Of a stretch of 64,000 bases of DNA, positions 25,571-38,403 are shown one piece after another. How positions within the stretch are numbered: position 1 is the first letter of the stretch; each line of letters begins with the position of its first letter. The stretch is from Archilochus colubris. Lineage: Eukaryota; Chordata; Aves; Apodiformes; Trochilidae. The notes below the pieces were generated by a model. That model did no database searches, was not told the DNA's origin, and worked only from the letters and a program-made list of their open reading frames with translations. Location: the NCBI GenBank assembly GCA_023079485.1, contig CM041083.1, positions 175,081,480-175,145,479 of the forward strand, in the 5' to 3' direction. The position numbers and the translations under genes are program-made.

Positions 25571-28500
25571 AAATTTTATGCAACTGGAACATATCAAATT
25601 CATGGCACAGAATGCAGGATAATAAACCCAAAACAAACAGAGAGATAAGAACTGTCAGATTCAAATATCTTGGGTCAGATAATACCTTATACACATGTTA
25701 AATATGTGTCTCAGATGAACACTAGAGGCCTGTGAGCTCTGTTTTGATGGTCCTGTGAGGCTACGTTCAGAATTGCCCCATGTAAGCACCTCCGTGCTGG
25801 CTCACTTTCAAATAAAATCCTCCTTGTCTATTTAACATCCTGATCCACAAGATTTCCAAAGACTCTTTACAAGGAGTGGCAGGTTTCAAGGCAGTGAAAA
25901 TGACAGCAGACTCTTTTTTTCTTTTGAACCTGATGGCAGATATAAAACTCATCATTTATATCACAACCCTGACCTAAGCAGTGAGCCTTATGTTGAAATC
26001 ATAATTTAGTTAATAAATCTTTTTGAACTTCAAAATTAATGAAAGGTAGCCTGAGTTACACCTTAATGATCTGAGCACTCACCTGGGAGAAAAAAGCACT
26101 GGCTTTTGTTTTTCTGATGAATTACATATTGAGAAATATAGCACAACCACAATATTAAAAAACAGATAATGAATGGTAAGCTCCATGACCTCAAGTTTGT
26201 ACATTTGCTTGAACTAAAAGGAAGAAACAAAACCAACCAAACAAAACAAGCAACAACAACAAAAACCAGCCAGCAATGCTCTCAAACTTGCATTTACCAG
26301 AGGTTTAACCACATGGGATACAAACACTTTTCCTCTGAGGACAGAAATGTATTGCTTCAAAGAAGTGCCCATGCATTCAGACACCAAAAGGAGGTGACCC
26401 AGTCTGCATGGGTCCCTGGATTCTAAAGAAATGACCCCTTTTTCTCTTTTTGTCTTTTATTAAAACAGTGTCCTAAGATGACATGAAATTCCTGCATGTC
26501 ATCATATGTATGATGAAGCGGAGGCTTCATACAAAAGTAGGATCTATTGTCTTAGCAGCTGAAACTATGGAACAAAAAAACCCACATCAAAAGAACAAGA
26601 TTAGAATCACAAAGCTGTGTATATAAAAGCAGGGAAGTGACAGAATAAAGACTGCCAGAATTTTCTTTGTAACAATTTTGTCTGTGAGTATATGACTGCA
26701 GATTATTGAAAGGTCACTAGCATTTATTTCTGTATATGAATAATAACTATATTCAAATTAAGAAATAGTTATGCTTATTTTCTTGTTGTGTAGATAGTTC
26801 CACAGCATAATACAGTATATTTCAAAAACTTCAGAGCAGTAAGAGGTGATATTAGCTTTGGTTTTATGGCTCTGGAACTAAGGTATGAAGAAAGTGAGAT
26901 GCAATCTGTACTGGTTTTGAATATGTAGCTATTCCATGTTGACATATATGAAAGTAAAAGGAGAACTGAGATCCTTCTCCATGGTTTCATTCTGGTCTGT
27001 GAGAAAATAATGGATTTGAACATCAGAATAGTATTAACTGGAACAGTTTACCAAGAAAATACTAAATAATTTAAGAATCAATACTTTCTTTGTCACAACA
27101 AAACAACTATTAGTGTAGTCAGATCACTCATGCTGTCCTGAGAGAGTGCATGTGCTGTTTGATAAGAGTAAACATATTATTAATGCATACAACTTCCCTG
27201 AGTACATAATAGCTGTCACCTTCTATTTAATGGGTGTTTTTGGTAGACAAAAAACCACGCTGGTTTGGAAACAGCTAATTCATGTGAGCTTTCACTTTGG
27301 AAAACTGTAGTTGAGGCAAAAGAAAATAAACTTTACCTCCATGTCAATAAACACAGAAAAGCTCAGATTCTCCCCTGACATGGTCCCACAGCTCCTTGAC
27401 CAGCCAGTGATGCAGAACTGCCCAGTGTGCTTGTTTCATAACCAGAGTGATGGTAATTCAAGAGTACCTGCTACATATCTTGCTTTAGCAAAAAGAAATG
27501 ACCTTTTGTCTTGACAGGAGAGCACCGTGTTCTTGAAACAACACCTTGACTGAATTCCTGACGCACCACATTTTCTTACACAACATGCTGTGGTCTCCCT
27601 CAAGGCTTCTTGTTCTAGTGCTAGTGGGAATCTGCCTTACTGGCAGCAAAGACCTTAGATGTTTACCATGTAGATAATTATATCTAACTACAAAGTCCTT
27701 CTGTAATTAAGGAAAATAAAAAGCACTTCCATAATTTTCAATTATTTTGCTCCACCAACAGGTAACCTACGGAAAATAACTCAGATGTTAGATGTTGAAG
27801 CTGGGTGTATGAATCCCACCCACAGAGATGAGATTATAAATAAACCATTTATATCTGACAAAGTTTTTGTTCCAATTATCTGAAAAAAAAAAAAAAAAAC
27901 CAGGAAAGAATTTACTATGTTAATGAGGTTATCCAAGATGAGAAATAGCACCATTAAAAGTAAGCTGTAGATTTAATGCTTTCTTTTATTTTCCCTGCCC
28001 ACACATATGTGTATATATAATAAAATAGGCAAATTTATCAAGATTTCAGTCATGAACTTCTGAAAAGTGCTGTTAGAGAATAAATAGTAATTTGACTTTC
28101 TTAATAATAAAAGAGATAATAGCAATTTAATACATTAGCAACTCCTACAGTAAAATAATGTTTCAAAAAGCATCTATGTGGACAACACTGACACAAATAC
28201 AACTTTAAAAGCAGTGATGCCCTTCTACGTTTTCTCAAAAGAGATGGTCATCTGGGTCTGAAGGTACAGAATATTGCCAGAATTTTCTATAACTAAAATT
28301 TCTCTTGGTATAGCCCTGAGCTCAGACTTCAGATACACTGTCATGAAGTTTTTGGTACATCCTTTCTTAATACATTCTTCTGCTGAATTTGTATAACACA
28401 TAATTTAAGGATATTGTCTATTTATGAGCTCTTTCTATAATCAGTGGACATCAATGGCAGAATTTAATTGCATGAGCATAAGTATCTTGAATCATTTGAG

Positions 28501-31500
28501 GTACTATGAAGTATTTTATTAACCCTCCAGATAAAAAAGCTCTCCCATACTCCTAAATCTCTTATCTACAGAGCTCAGAAAGTGACTAAAGTAATCTTAA
28601 AATTACCCACGTTTAGTCAGCTGACCTGCTCCACTCCAGGCACAAATATTTGTCACAAAGCCAAGGCAAATCCAGGTAATGGGTAAGAGGAGGCTGAGAT
28701 ACAACCTCCCACGAGGGTATGGCCAACCATTGTACTTACAGATTGTAAAGACAAATTCCAGGCTTTCACCTTAGTAATTTTTAATTGGCATTTAAATGAT
28801 TTAGGCATATGATGCACCTAGGGATAGGCTAAACTATGAAAGTGTAAATGCATAATATAAAGGCTTGTGATGTGAGTCAATCCAGACACCCACTGTCTTT
28901 GGTATTTAGTTACCAGCTATCCACGAACTCACCAGATAAAAAGGTGATTACGTTGTCAGTCAGGATCTTAGAACAGTGGGAAGGCTGAAAGCTTTCAGAC
29001 CCCTCTGAAAAACCCACTGTCCTCTGCTTATCAATAAAATGATAAATCAAGTGATAGGAAAAGGTTGGAGAAAGTATTTGCAAATCTTCTATTAACTACA
29101 AAGAAATATCTTGTTACATAACTATGCTTGATATATAAAAATAAGTATATGAAAAGTCTTACCAAATTCTATAGATTTTTTTTTTACTAATAACTGCTAA
29201 GATTTCAGGAAGTTGTGTTGTTTTTTTTTTTCTACTAGCTTCTGTTTTACTGCATAGTATAAATAAAGAAAATTATCTTTTAAATTCCATTCTTCTTTTG
29301 CTGGCACAGAACAAAAAATTGGTGGTAGGATGTGGGTGAGGAAGTGCTTCAAGGAATGAGGAAAACTGAGAGAAAATGAAATTAGTTTGGTTGCAATACC
29401 TACATGACACAGTAAAATCATCCTCTGGCTAAGAGAGACCTACCAGTTCTATGTCTGGGATTGACACCACCTTACAGAGTGGTGTCACCAGAATAACTCA
29501 TAGAATTTAACTTGTCACTCTTCTTGTCTCATCTGGGAGTATTGCAGTGTCAAAAGAGCAACCAAGATCAAACTTATTATGGGCATTATGGCCTTTGGAA
29601 CTATGCAGGAGTCTTTCCACCTCATTTCTGATATCCTGAGAAGTACAAGGAGAGCTCTGTACAAGGAGATATATTCACCTTAGGACCTTCAGACCTCAGA
29701 GTGGGCAGAGGAAACAGAAATGGATTCGGCACAAAAGGAGGGATATCTTGTTCCTTTGTCTTAGCTTAGTCTTAATGTGAAAATGCTTCTTATTTTAATG
29801 TGAGATTTAAAGCAAGCTTTGAAACAAGGCACCTCTGAGCCTAGTTGAGAAGGTCTCTATCAGTATGTTAAGCCATAGATGTATTGCTCATCCCCATGTG
29901 CACAATGTCTCCTCTTCTGTGGTTGGCGTGTTCGTATGATACGTTTATCACACTTCAGAAATATCACTGTATGGGCAGCTGGAATCAGAGATCTGATGGT
30001 ATTATTTATGATGTTTCTATTGGAACAAAAGTATAAAATAAGGAGTTGCAAATTATAAAAACTAATGCAGAAACCAAATCATTTTGAATCACTAGAAGTG
30101 ACTGCAGAAGAGTCTAAATAACATTTCCTTAAAATTAGGTCGATCAGTCTCTGGAAAAATCTTCCCAAATAATTGATTGAAGTCCCCTCTTTTGGGATAT
30201 TTAATCATAGTTTATGTGAAAACTCAAAATCCTCTAAAACTAATATTTGCACATTATAATTGGTAATTTGGCAAGTCTATGCAGGACTTCTCCTTTATAA
30301 AATTAATCTCTGATCATAAGTTTGGCCCTTCAATGTTGAGTGCTTCTTTTATTACTTAGATTTTACTCTGTCCAGTTATGTATTACTTTTGGTTTACTGA
30401 GGGCTACATGTATTATTATTTTTTAAAAGCAGATTGTGTTGTTCATAATTCATCCTCCAATATCAAAAGCCTTAAGTAGGTTCCATTGCAACTGCTTGGA
30501 CTTCAGTCTTCATTCTGAACAGTAAGTGATTTCATAATCAGAACCTGATTCTTCATTTTAAGGTTCACAATAATTAATTTGAAGAGGAACTTGAATTTGC
30601 ATATTTTTTTCTCTTGAGAGTAAATAGTTCAGGAATAATGATTGGTAACATGACAGCAGCTCTGACAGCTGGTTTCAAAAGGTTTGTTTCATACTGAAGA
30701 TAGTAGTTACATACACAGTTCTTACCTATTGATCTCCAAGCACTTTACAAAGAAAGCATTATTTCCCTACTATATTCCAGAATACTCACTTATTTTGTCT
30801 CTTATTTCTAACACATTTTTGCTTCTTTAAGCAAATGTTTTTTTCCAGTTCTGACCTCCAGATCTTATCCTATTGATAAAGAACATTCTGTTTTTTTGAA
30901 TGCACATATATTTTTTAAGACTTACATTAACATACATGATGCAAAAGTGCTCCAAGGAGAGCACTGTGGCTCAGACATCACTTTCCCCATCTCAGCACCC
31001 TTACATGACAGTACCTATTCAGTTTCCAGCACTTTACAAGTTTTTTCTTTGTTGTTCAGTTCCCAGAATTTGATCCAGAGCTACCCCACATTTCCTGAAG
31101 ACACAGGAAAACACCCTCAGCTTCAGGCTCCTTCACCAGCAGGTGCAACCTCCTGGAGAACCTACAGCCCAGTGGCTCCATGACCCTGTCTGGTACCTGA
31201 GTAAAAGAGCAGGAAGAGATGATCATGAGGGAAGGCAGAGGAAGGGGGGCAGGATGGTCACTGTGGGCTAGGGGGACTGTGGGATGCAGGATGGAAAAGT
31301 ATGGGAGCTGGAGCAGGACCAGTAAAGGAGAAGGAAAAGCAGATTGTTACAGAGGAGGAACAACAGGGAACAGCTGTGGATGGTTCCAGAGGACTTGCTA
31401 ACCAGGAAAGTAACCCCTCTCTTCATTTGTTCTTCAATAATTACAATATCAAATGTTCTTTCAAGGATTTCTTTCTTATTCTTTTGACCTCTTTCTGTGA

Positions 31501-33119
31501 GATGCAACTGATCTATGCTCTTTTTAATTCCTGTAGTGAAGCCTAGCAATGACAATTTATCATTTGCTAATATTACACAAACTGTCTGGATGTCAGTTCT
31601 CCTACAGCTCTTTCTCAGAAATGCATGATTTCTCTTCTTTTTATCATATTCTTTCAAAAACAGTGAAAAATGTTTCTTTTGTTCACTCTCACCTCTCTCT
31701 ATATACCTGGGTAAATAAATCACTCCCAAAATGTAAATAGAACTCCTTAACAGAGCAGAACCGATAATGTTTGGGATAGCTTTTGAAGCCTATAAACCAG
31801 TACTTCTCAGAAGTATCTGTGAATAGATGGCTTACCATTTTTAAGTGTTTACTAAAAATGTATTTTTCAAAGAATAGCATGGACTAAAGTTTTGGCTCCA
31901 GAATAAATAATATCTGTACATACCAGTTTCCATGTTCATCACTATGTGGATAAATTCCAAACATAATACTAAATACTATGGCATCAATATCACCATATTG
32001 GGTATTTGGTATACTGGATATATCAAACTACAAATTTGATCTCTCCTTTTTGAGATCACTTGGAGGGATGGGAGAAATGGTAACAGTGGATAAGAAGATG
32101 TGTTGACATCCCTATTCCAAGATACTTTCTTAATTCAGGAAAGTTATTAATTATAAGTGTCATACCAAACAATGAGAAAAGAAAATGGGTACTATGCACG
32201 AGTCATTTGGGAGATTAAAACCAAGTAAGGTATTATAATTTTAGGTGGTTGTTTCAATATAATACATGGCTTGGATGCTATTCTGAGGACTGTCCAGTTC
32301 AGGTGCAGCAATCTATACAAAGAGTATCAAAGAATAAAAACTTCTATGAGTGACATACATAAAAACCCAAGACATTTCCCAAGACTTTGGACTGTTGCAG
32401 AGAGCACGAAATTGTTTGGGGAGCATATGGGTGGGAAGAGGGGTTGTTGATTTGAAGCTTTAGACTAAATGAGAGAGAGAAAAAGAAAAATTCTCTCAAT
32501 CTGTTGTGACTTCTAATCTTTGTTTCCCTCTAACAAGATTTGCATTTCTTTTTCTTTCCTGACTGCAGATGTACAGGTGGACCTGTAAAGCAATATTGGT
32601 TATGTGGTTGAATTCAGTTTTGTGATTAAATGTAATTCCTTTCTGAAGAAAACTGAAACAGGATATTAAACGTATGATGTTATTTCTCTAGTTTATTTCC
32701 AAGGAGTCTGTAAAATATAAAACCCCACTGTGTGAGGAATCATATTTAACTACAAAGATCAAGAAAAATCCTCCATCTTAGAAGCAGTGCATCAAAACAG
32801 ACTGCAGAAAGTGGGAGGCTTTACTCTTTCTTGCATTACTATTTTGCAAGCACTAACTAGTAATGATTTCCTAGCTCCAAGTCATATATATATGTGTATA
32901 TGAAGTATACCAAGCCCAAAACACAAGAAAAATGTGTGATTTTCCCCCTTATATACAATTAGGTCATGACAGAAAATACCTAGTGTTGGGCATGGTCTGC
33001 TCTATGTTCTAGAACTTCCAGCCCTCATACTAGGTGTGCATGAGAGTAGAATAGCTGCTTTGGGATCAGTCTCCTAGTGTCCAGGATCAAAATACCAGTG
33101 TAAGACTGTCTGTAATCTT
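25571..33119. other. Long gene-poor stretch
   Basis: About 7.5 kb with no recognised gene or mobile element. It is AT-rich, with an 18-A run near 27882-27899 and an A/C-rich (AACAAAAC-like) patch near 26225-26270. Scattered GTAAG-type donors occur without partner exons. Confidence 0.45.
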
Positions 33120-33425
33120 TCTTTCAAAAAAAAACCATAGCCCTTTTCATTATAGAATTTCATGAGGTTCACATTGGCCCATTCCTCAATTTGTTTGAGG
33201 ACTCTGGATAGGAGCACACCTTGGTGGTGTATGAGCCACTCCTCCCAGTTTGGTGTTGTCTGCAAACTTCCTGAGGGGATCCTCTGCCCTGTCATCTAGA
33301 TCATTAATAAAGATCAGTACTGGACCCAGTACTGAACCCTGGGTCCACTTGCATCCAGCTGGATCATGCCATTGATCACCCCCCTCTGGGCATGGCCATT
33401 CAGCCATTTGCATGGGCAAGTGATC
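33120..33425 (-). mobile_element. CR1 LINE internal fragment (ORF2 reverse transcriptase)
   Basis: The minus-strand translation shows QGSVLGPVL and then FADNTKLGG, the CR1 form of the reverse transcriptase segment around the catalytic F-[AS]-D-D motif. Here the second Asp is Asn. A frameshifted continuation has NLMKFYNEKG, matching the NLMKFN region of CR1 ORF2. The piece lacks both element ends, is diverged, and cannot encode an active enzyme. Confidence 0.85.
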
Positions 33426-35640
33426 CAGATTATTGGAAATTATCTTCAAATTGGGATGGGAATTCAGACAGAAACTTACTCTCTCTTTCCCAGTTGCAGG
33501 ACAGCATTTAATTAACAACTCAAAATTTACATTCCTTGCATCTAATGGGTGGGACTGAGCACAGATATCAATAGGTTCCTTCCCAATCTTCTACAGTTAC
33601 GTTGGTTTGTGCATTTATTCAGCACCAGCTTCTCCTTTTACTGGCACATTCCCAGCTGAGGTGGACAGAGACCTCCAGTATTAGCACACCAGAATTAGTA
33701 ATAACCTATCATATCACAAAATTTTGCCTAGTCCTTACACTCGAATTTTGTAATTCTTGCCATGTCTATATTCCAGAGAACTGTTATTTTTACATGGTGC
33801 CAAGATGTAAAATTTATGTTTTTAAGAGACAAATGAGGCAAAAGAGGTTTACTGAGTTTATAGCCATTTAAGGCATTTTCCTTCATGAAAGCTGCAGCAT
33901 GAAGCATTTAATTAAACTCTCACCTGCTACATGAATAACTGAACTCAGAGAGCAGGCTTAATAAATCAATGAAGTTTGACTATTTAAATTCTTTAGTCTT
34001 GGTTTTTCTTAGGACTATAATGAACGTACTTTTGTCTCCTTCTGGAGTCATAGATCTGTACAAATAAATATATCCAAAGATTTCTAGGGAAATAAAATAA
34101 GTTCTTCCTCAACTCCTCTTCATCTTACAATCCTGGGCTATACTTTCCATACAGAAGTGCATATGCACCAGTTTTTGTAATTTGAAACATTTCATTCTGT
34201 GGGGTGCTACTATTTTATTATTTCTCCTATCATGAGATTTTAAGAAAAAAGGTCTTTCCATTTCAACTTTGTGCTTTTTCTGATGAAAAAGAATTTTAAA
34301 TTACACAAGCCAAGACTGCTCACAGATCTTGCCTTAAAATTGTATGAGCTGGCAGAAGTATTTGCTGAGGAATTAGGAACTGAGTATTACTGTACCCTGG
34401 TGCATCTGACTGATGTACACATTGCATCAGAAAGGCAATTTATATTGGCTTCATACATACATTGTTCAGTTTCTCACCTGCACATAAATTGCATTTATGC
34501 TTCCATTATTGTGAGCTCTCCTGCTGGGTATTATTACCTACTTTCTACAACTATATATCCTAATATAATAAGTTCCCAGGGCTTCCACTACTGGCAATAG
34601 ACATTTTGCCAAAATAATCTAGCTCTCATTTCTAAAACAAAAGTGTCTGGCTCTAGCTGAGTTCAGTCCTTGAAGGGAAACACGCCAAGAAAAAACAGAG
34701 GAAATCTTCCAGGGTTGTCATGCCTTTGGAGTCAGAGAGGCCTTGTATCATATTTGCTCCATTCTCTTAAGAAGCACCTATTCTCTTGGGGGTGGTGAGA
34801 AGTTTTCCAGTTCACAAGTCCTCTGCAATGTGCAGAAGGGACCTGCATGGGGATTATTAGAGGTGAAAAGCAGAGTTGGAAACGAACCATCTCTAAGGTC
34901 TTCTCTTTCCTTATCCCATGTTATGCATGTTTATTTATGTATGAAACAAGGACCAGGACCCTAAGTGCAGCAGACAGAAAGCAACTATAACTGAAGACTT
35001 GGGTATTCACTTTTCTAGAAGTTGGATAGAAACATTAAGTTTTGATTTCTTAGTGGTAGACAGTTTAATTGCTAGGCAGTTTTCTGCAACAAACCACTCA
35101 CTCTCATTTTGAGCTAGTCAGCTATAAAGCTAAAAGTTAATACTGTCACAGGTTGGTTTCCACAATTCACTAATAAAAGGAATGCTTCTATTCAACTAAA
35201 CAGCCTTGCAAAGCGTTTTGATTAACAGTCATGGGTGCTGCAAATAGGCAAGATCAAACATAGTAAGAATCCAGCAATTTGTGCACCTCTGTGGGGTACG
35301 TGCTGGATGAAATGCATGGGCTGAACGCTCCAACAATCTCAGCTATGCATTAGCTTCCAGTTTTGAAGGCAAGGAAGATTTTCAATGTTTTTGAAGTGGA
35401 ATGCTGACAATCTACGAGATTCTGCTCATGTTATTCACAGTGGAACTTCACTCAGCAGTTAGTAAATGGAGATGCTAATTAGCAGGAAGAAAGACAATGT
35501 ATGACAGGGGGGTCAGAGAAGCAAGAATGTCAGGAGTTCATGCACATATGTTCAGAGACCCAGTATCCTATTAGAAGACAAGCAGACACTTGGAAGATGC
35601 GCTATGCCTCCCACCCCCTTTATTTTAAATTCCCCCTTTT
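33426..35640. other. Noncoding stretch
   Basis: No gene is supported. A 109-codon plus frame at 34271-34600 has no recognisable motif and no splice context. Confidence 0.4.
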
Positions 35641-36175
35641 TCCCAGATCAGCTCATTTCTTGGATCAGCTATGACAAGGTGTCCCATAAAGTGGATGAGG
35701 GAAAGGCTGTGGATGTCATCTACATGGACTTCAGTAAATCCTTTGAACTGTTACAGCACCCTCATGAAAAAAACTGGGGCTGCACCTTGAGTACTGGGTG
35801 CAGTTTTGGGCCCCTCACTACAAGAAGGACAAGGAATTGCCAGAGAAGAGCAATAAATATCGTGAAGGGCCCGGAGCACAAGCCTTAGCAGGAGCAGCTG
35901 AGGGAACTGGACCTGTTTAGTCTGAAAACAAGAGGAAGGTGAAAGGAGGTTGTAGCCAGGTGAGTGTTGGTCTCTTTCTCCTAGTAACCAAGCTATAGGA
36001 AAAGAGGAAATGAACTCAAGTTGCAGCAGGGAAGGTCTAAGTTGGATGTTAGGATAAGCTCCTGTACAGAGCAAAGGGTTATCAAGCACTGGAATGGGCT
36101 GCCCAGGATAGTGGTTGAATCACCATCCCTGAATGTGTTTAAAAACCACATAGGTAGGCTATTAAAGTATGTGAA
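35641..36175 (+). mobile_element. CR1 LINE with internal deletion
   Basis: The left part (35641-35765) encodes the reverse transcriptase region with VDEGKAVDVIYMDFSKSFE. It then jumps, at about 35766-35780, to the end of ORF2 (GGGCTGCACCTTGAGTACTG, GCCCCTCACTACAAGAAGG) and the 3' region with CTGCCCAGGATAGTGG. The roughly 600-700 bp normally between these blocks in CR1 (judged from the copy at 55570) is missing. The terminal octamers are not evident. Confidence 0.85.
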
Positions 36176-37370
36176 CTTTCAAAGTCACAGGCTAATTCAC
36201 AAATGCATTGTCCTGTCATTTGCAGATGTTTAGATGTGGTACTTAAATCTTCAACAATCTGACCCTGCAAGGTTGCAAATCAATGGAAGGTCTCCATTCT
36301 AAGTTTCTACAGTAACAAGATTACAAATAAAAATTAAATTGGTAAACTTTACACCAGCTTTTAAATGAGAGATTCCTTGACTTAAGCCCACATGGCACTG
36401 ACTGTCCTGCAATCCCTCCCTGGAACATGTCTGTCTTGGAAAGAGTTGAGAGTTATGCAAAACCGAGCCATAAAATCCGAATAATGGCCACTCTGTGGTA
36501 CAGACACATTCATCTGGAACATTATTTAGTCAAGAAGTAGGAATTAAATGAATCTGACATAAATAATTGGACCATTTTGACTTCATTGTTGCCCGTAATG
36601 GGTTACATTGACTACTGTACAGTTGGCAAGACATGCTGTGCCCTTGTTCATGTACTAATAATGTGCTCTGCATGGGTGGTGCTTATTGACACTGAGTGCT
36701 TGTATAATCTTTCACTATTGATGCTGGGGGTACAGACACCCAGCTGCTCTTACTGTTCCCAACTATTATTTGTATCCAACTCAAGAGCCCATAGCAACAG
36801 AACAGAACCCTGTCATGCTTTAATGGGTCTCTACTGCTAAATCACCACTGCTAACTTGAAATGTCAATGTAAAAATGAGTCGAAAGATGTTCATTTTTCT
36901 AGCACCATTGATTCTCTAACATTTTATTAACGTTACTTACATTCCCTCCCTTGCCAAAATGAGGAAAAGGTGGCATACAAAGGTACTGCAATAAACATGA
37001 GTTGGTTAGCCACGTCCAACATTGTCTTTTTGTTTTTATTTAAATATAGAAAAATGCAATTTACAAAATGGCTGCTATTTTTAGCGTAATGAATACACAT
37101 GCATTTATATTTCATCTATCAGGGTTCAGACTTCTCACGCAGCTGTTATAGCATCACAGTTTCTACACAACAGTAAAGGATACTTTTATAGCTGTCCTCA
37201 GAAAATAAAGATGTGTGAAAGGCAAAGAAGAGTCAACTAGGAAGAGCCGTGGCTCTGCCATGTCTCCACTATGTGGGCAGATACTTAAGGTAATGGAAGA
37301 TGTAGGTCTTTCTCTACTAAGAAAAAGTTGAGTGAGAGGGATCAAGGAAAGAAATGGCCAGGGACTAGCT
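36176..37370. other. Noncoding stretch
   Basis: No gene or recognised element is seen. Confidence 0.45.
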
Positions 37371-37790
37371 TAGGTTGGAAAGGATCTCTGGGTTTATCTG
37401 GCTCAGTTACATCAATTCTTGGGGCCTTTTCCAACCATCAGTATCAGGGAAGATGGAGACTCCACAGCCTCTCTTAGCAACCAGTTCCAGTGTCTAAGCA
37501 CTCTGAATACTACTTCTGTTAGAAGTATTCAAAAATTTCCATGCCACAATCTATGCCTGCTGCTTTCACTATCTACATCTAGCACAATTTTGTAATCTTC
37601 TATAATACCTTTGAAAGGTTCCCCTTTACCTTCTCTGCTTCAGGCTGAACATAGCCAGCTTCACCACTCTTCCCTCCTACATTATGTGCTCCAGCTCCCT
37701 AATTATCCTGGTAGTCCTCCACTGGATTCCCTCCAAATGTCAGTGTCCTTTTGTACTGTTAGACCTCCAAAACTCTGCTAAACACAAAGA
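37371..37790 (-). mobile_element. Old, diverged CR1 LINE fragment
   Basis: The CR1 3' region on the minus strand is recognisable from TAGGTTGGAAAGGATCTC, AGATGGAGACTCCACAGCCTC, AACCAGTTCCAGTGTCTAAG, and the distal CCTCCACTGGATTCCCTCCA block. It is much more diverged than the other copies, so it is an old insertion. The right boundary is uncertain. Confidence 0.8.
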
Positions 37791-38094
37791 CCTCACTCCG
37801 ATACTGTCAGTTTGGAGTCAGGGCATTCCCCCTACATCCTGGGAGTCTGTCTGCCTGGACAATAAAGTATTAAGATAAAGATCCAATCTTCCTCTTGTCT
37901 AAGACCAACCTCTCTCTTATTTCTCAGAATACCAAGCCCAGCAGGCTACACACTGATCTGAGGAAAGTCTGCACACATACATACATGACAGTAGAGGTGC
38001 ATACCAGCAGAGAGAAAATGAGCAAACATATATATCAGTATTCAGAGCTCTTTCTACTAATTTGCTTTAAAAAGCCAGTGTCCTTATCCCTCAA

Positions 38095-38403
38095 TGTAGC
38101 GGGAGGAGCCATTCTTGCTCCTGAAGCTCGACGAGCTGCTGGTCTCTTCCAGGACTCCAGCCACCACACAGCACTTCCAGGGTAGAAGTGTAGCGGGAAG
38201 AGCCTTTCTTGCTCCAGAGGCTCGACGAGCTGCTGGCCTCTCCATGCCTCGCATCAGAGTGAGCTCAGCTTTTCTCTGTGGGTGTGTGTCCCACCTTTAT
38301 TGGTCCCCTGATCTTGCTCATGCCCAATAGGGGCCTGTCCTAATCAGGCACAGGTGGACTCACACCCACTCCCTGGCAACTCGAGGCACCTGGTTTCTCT
38401 ACA
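38095..38403 (-). mobile_element. Solo-LTR-like element with duplicated 3' end
   Basis: On the minus strand it starts TGTAGAGAAACC and ends CCCGCTACA, giving TGTAG...CTACA terminal inverted repeats, with an AATAAA poly(A) signal (plus strand TTTATT near 38297). The last ~53 bp (GAGCAAGAA...CCCGCTACA) occur twice, at 38095-38149 and 38189-38241 on the plus strand, 94 bp apart. The LTR could therefore end at either CTACA. No flanking target-site duplication was found for either version. No viral gene adjoins it. The family name is not known to me. Confidence 0.65.
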
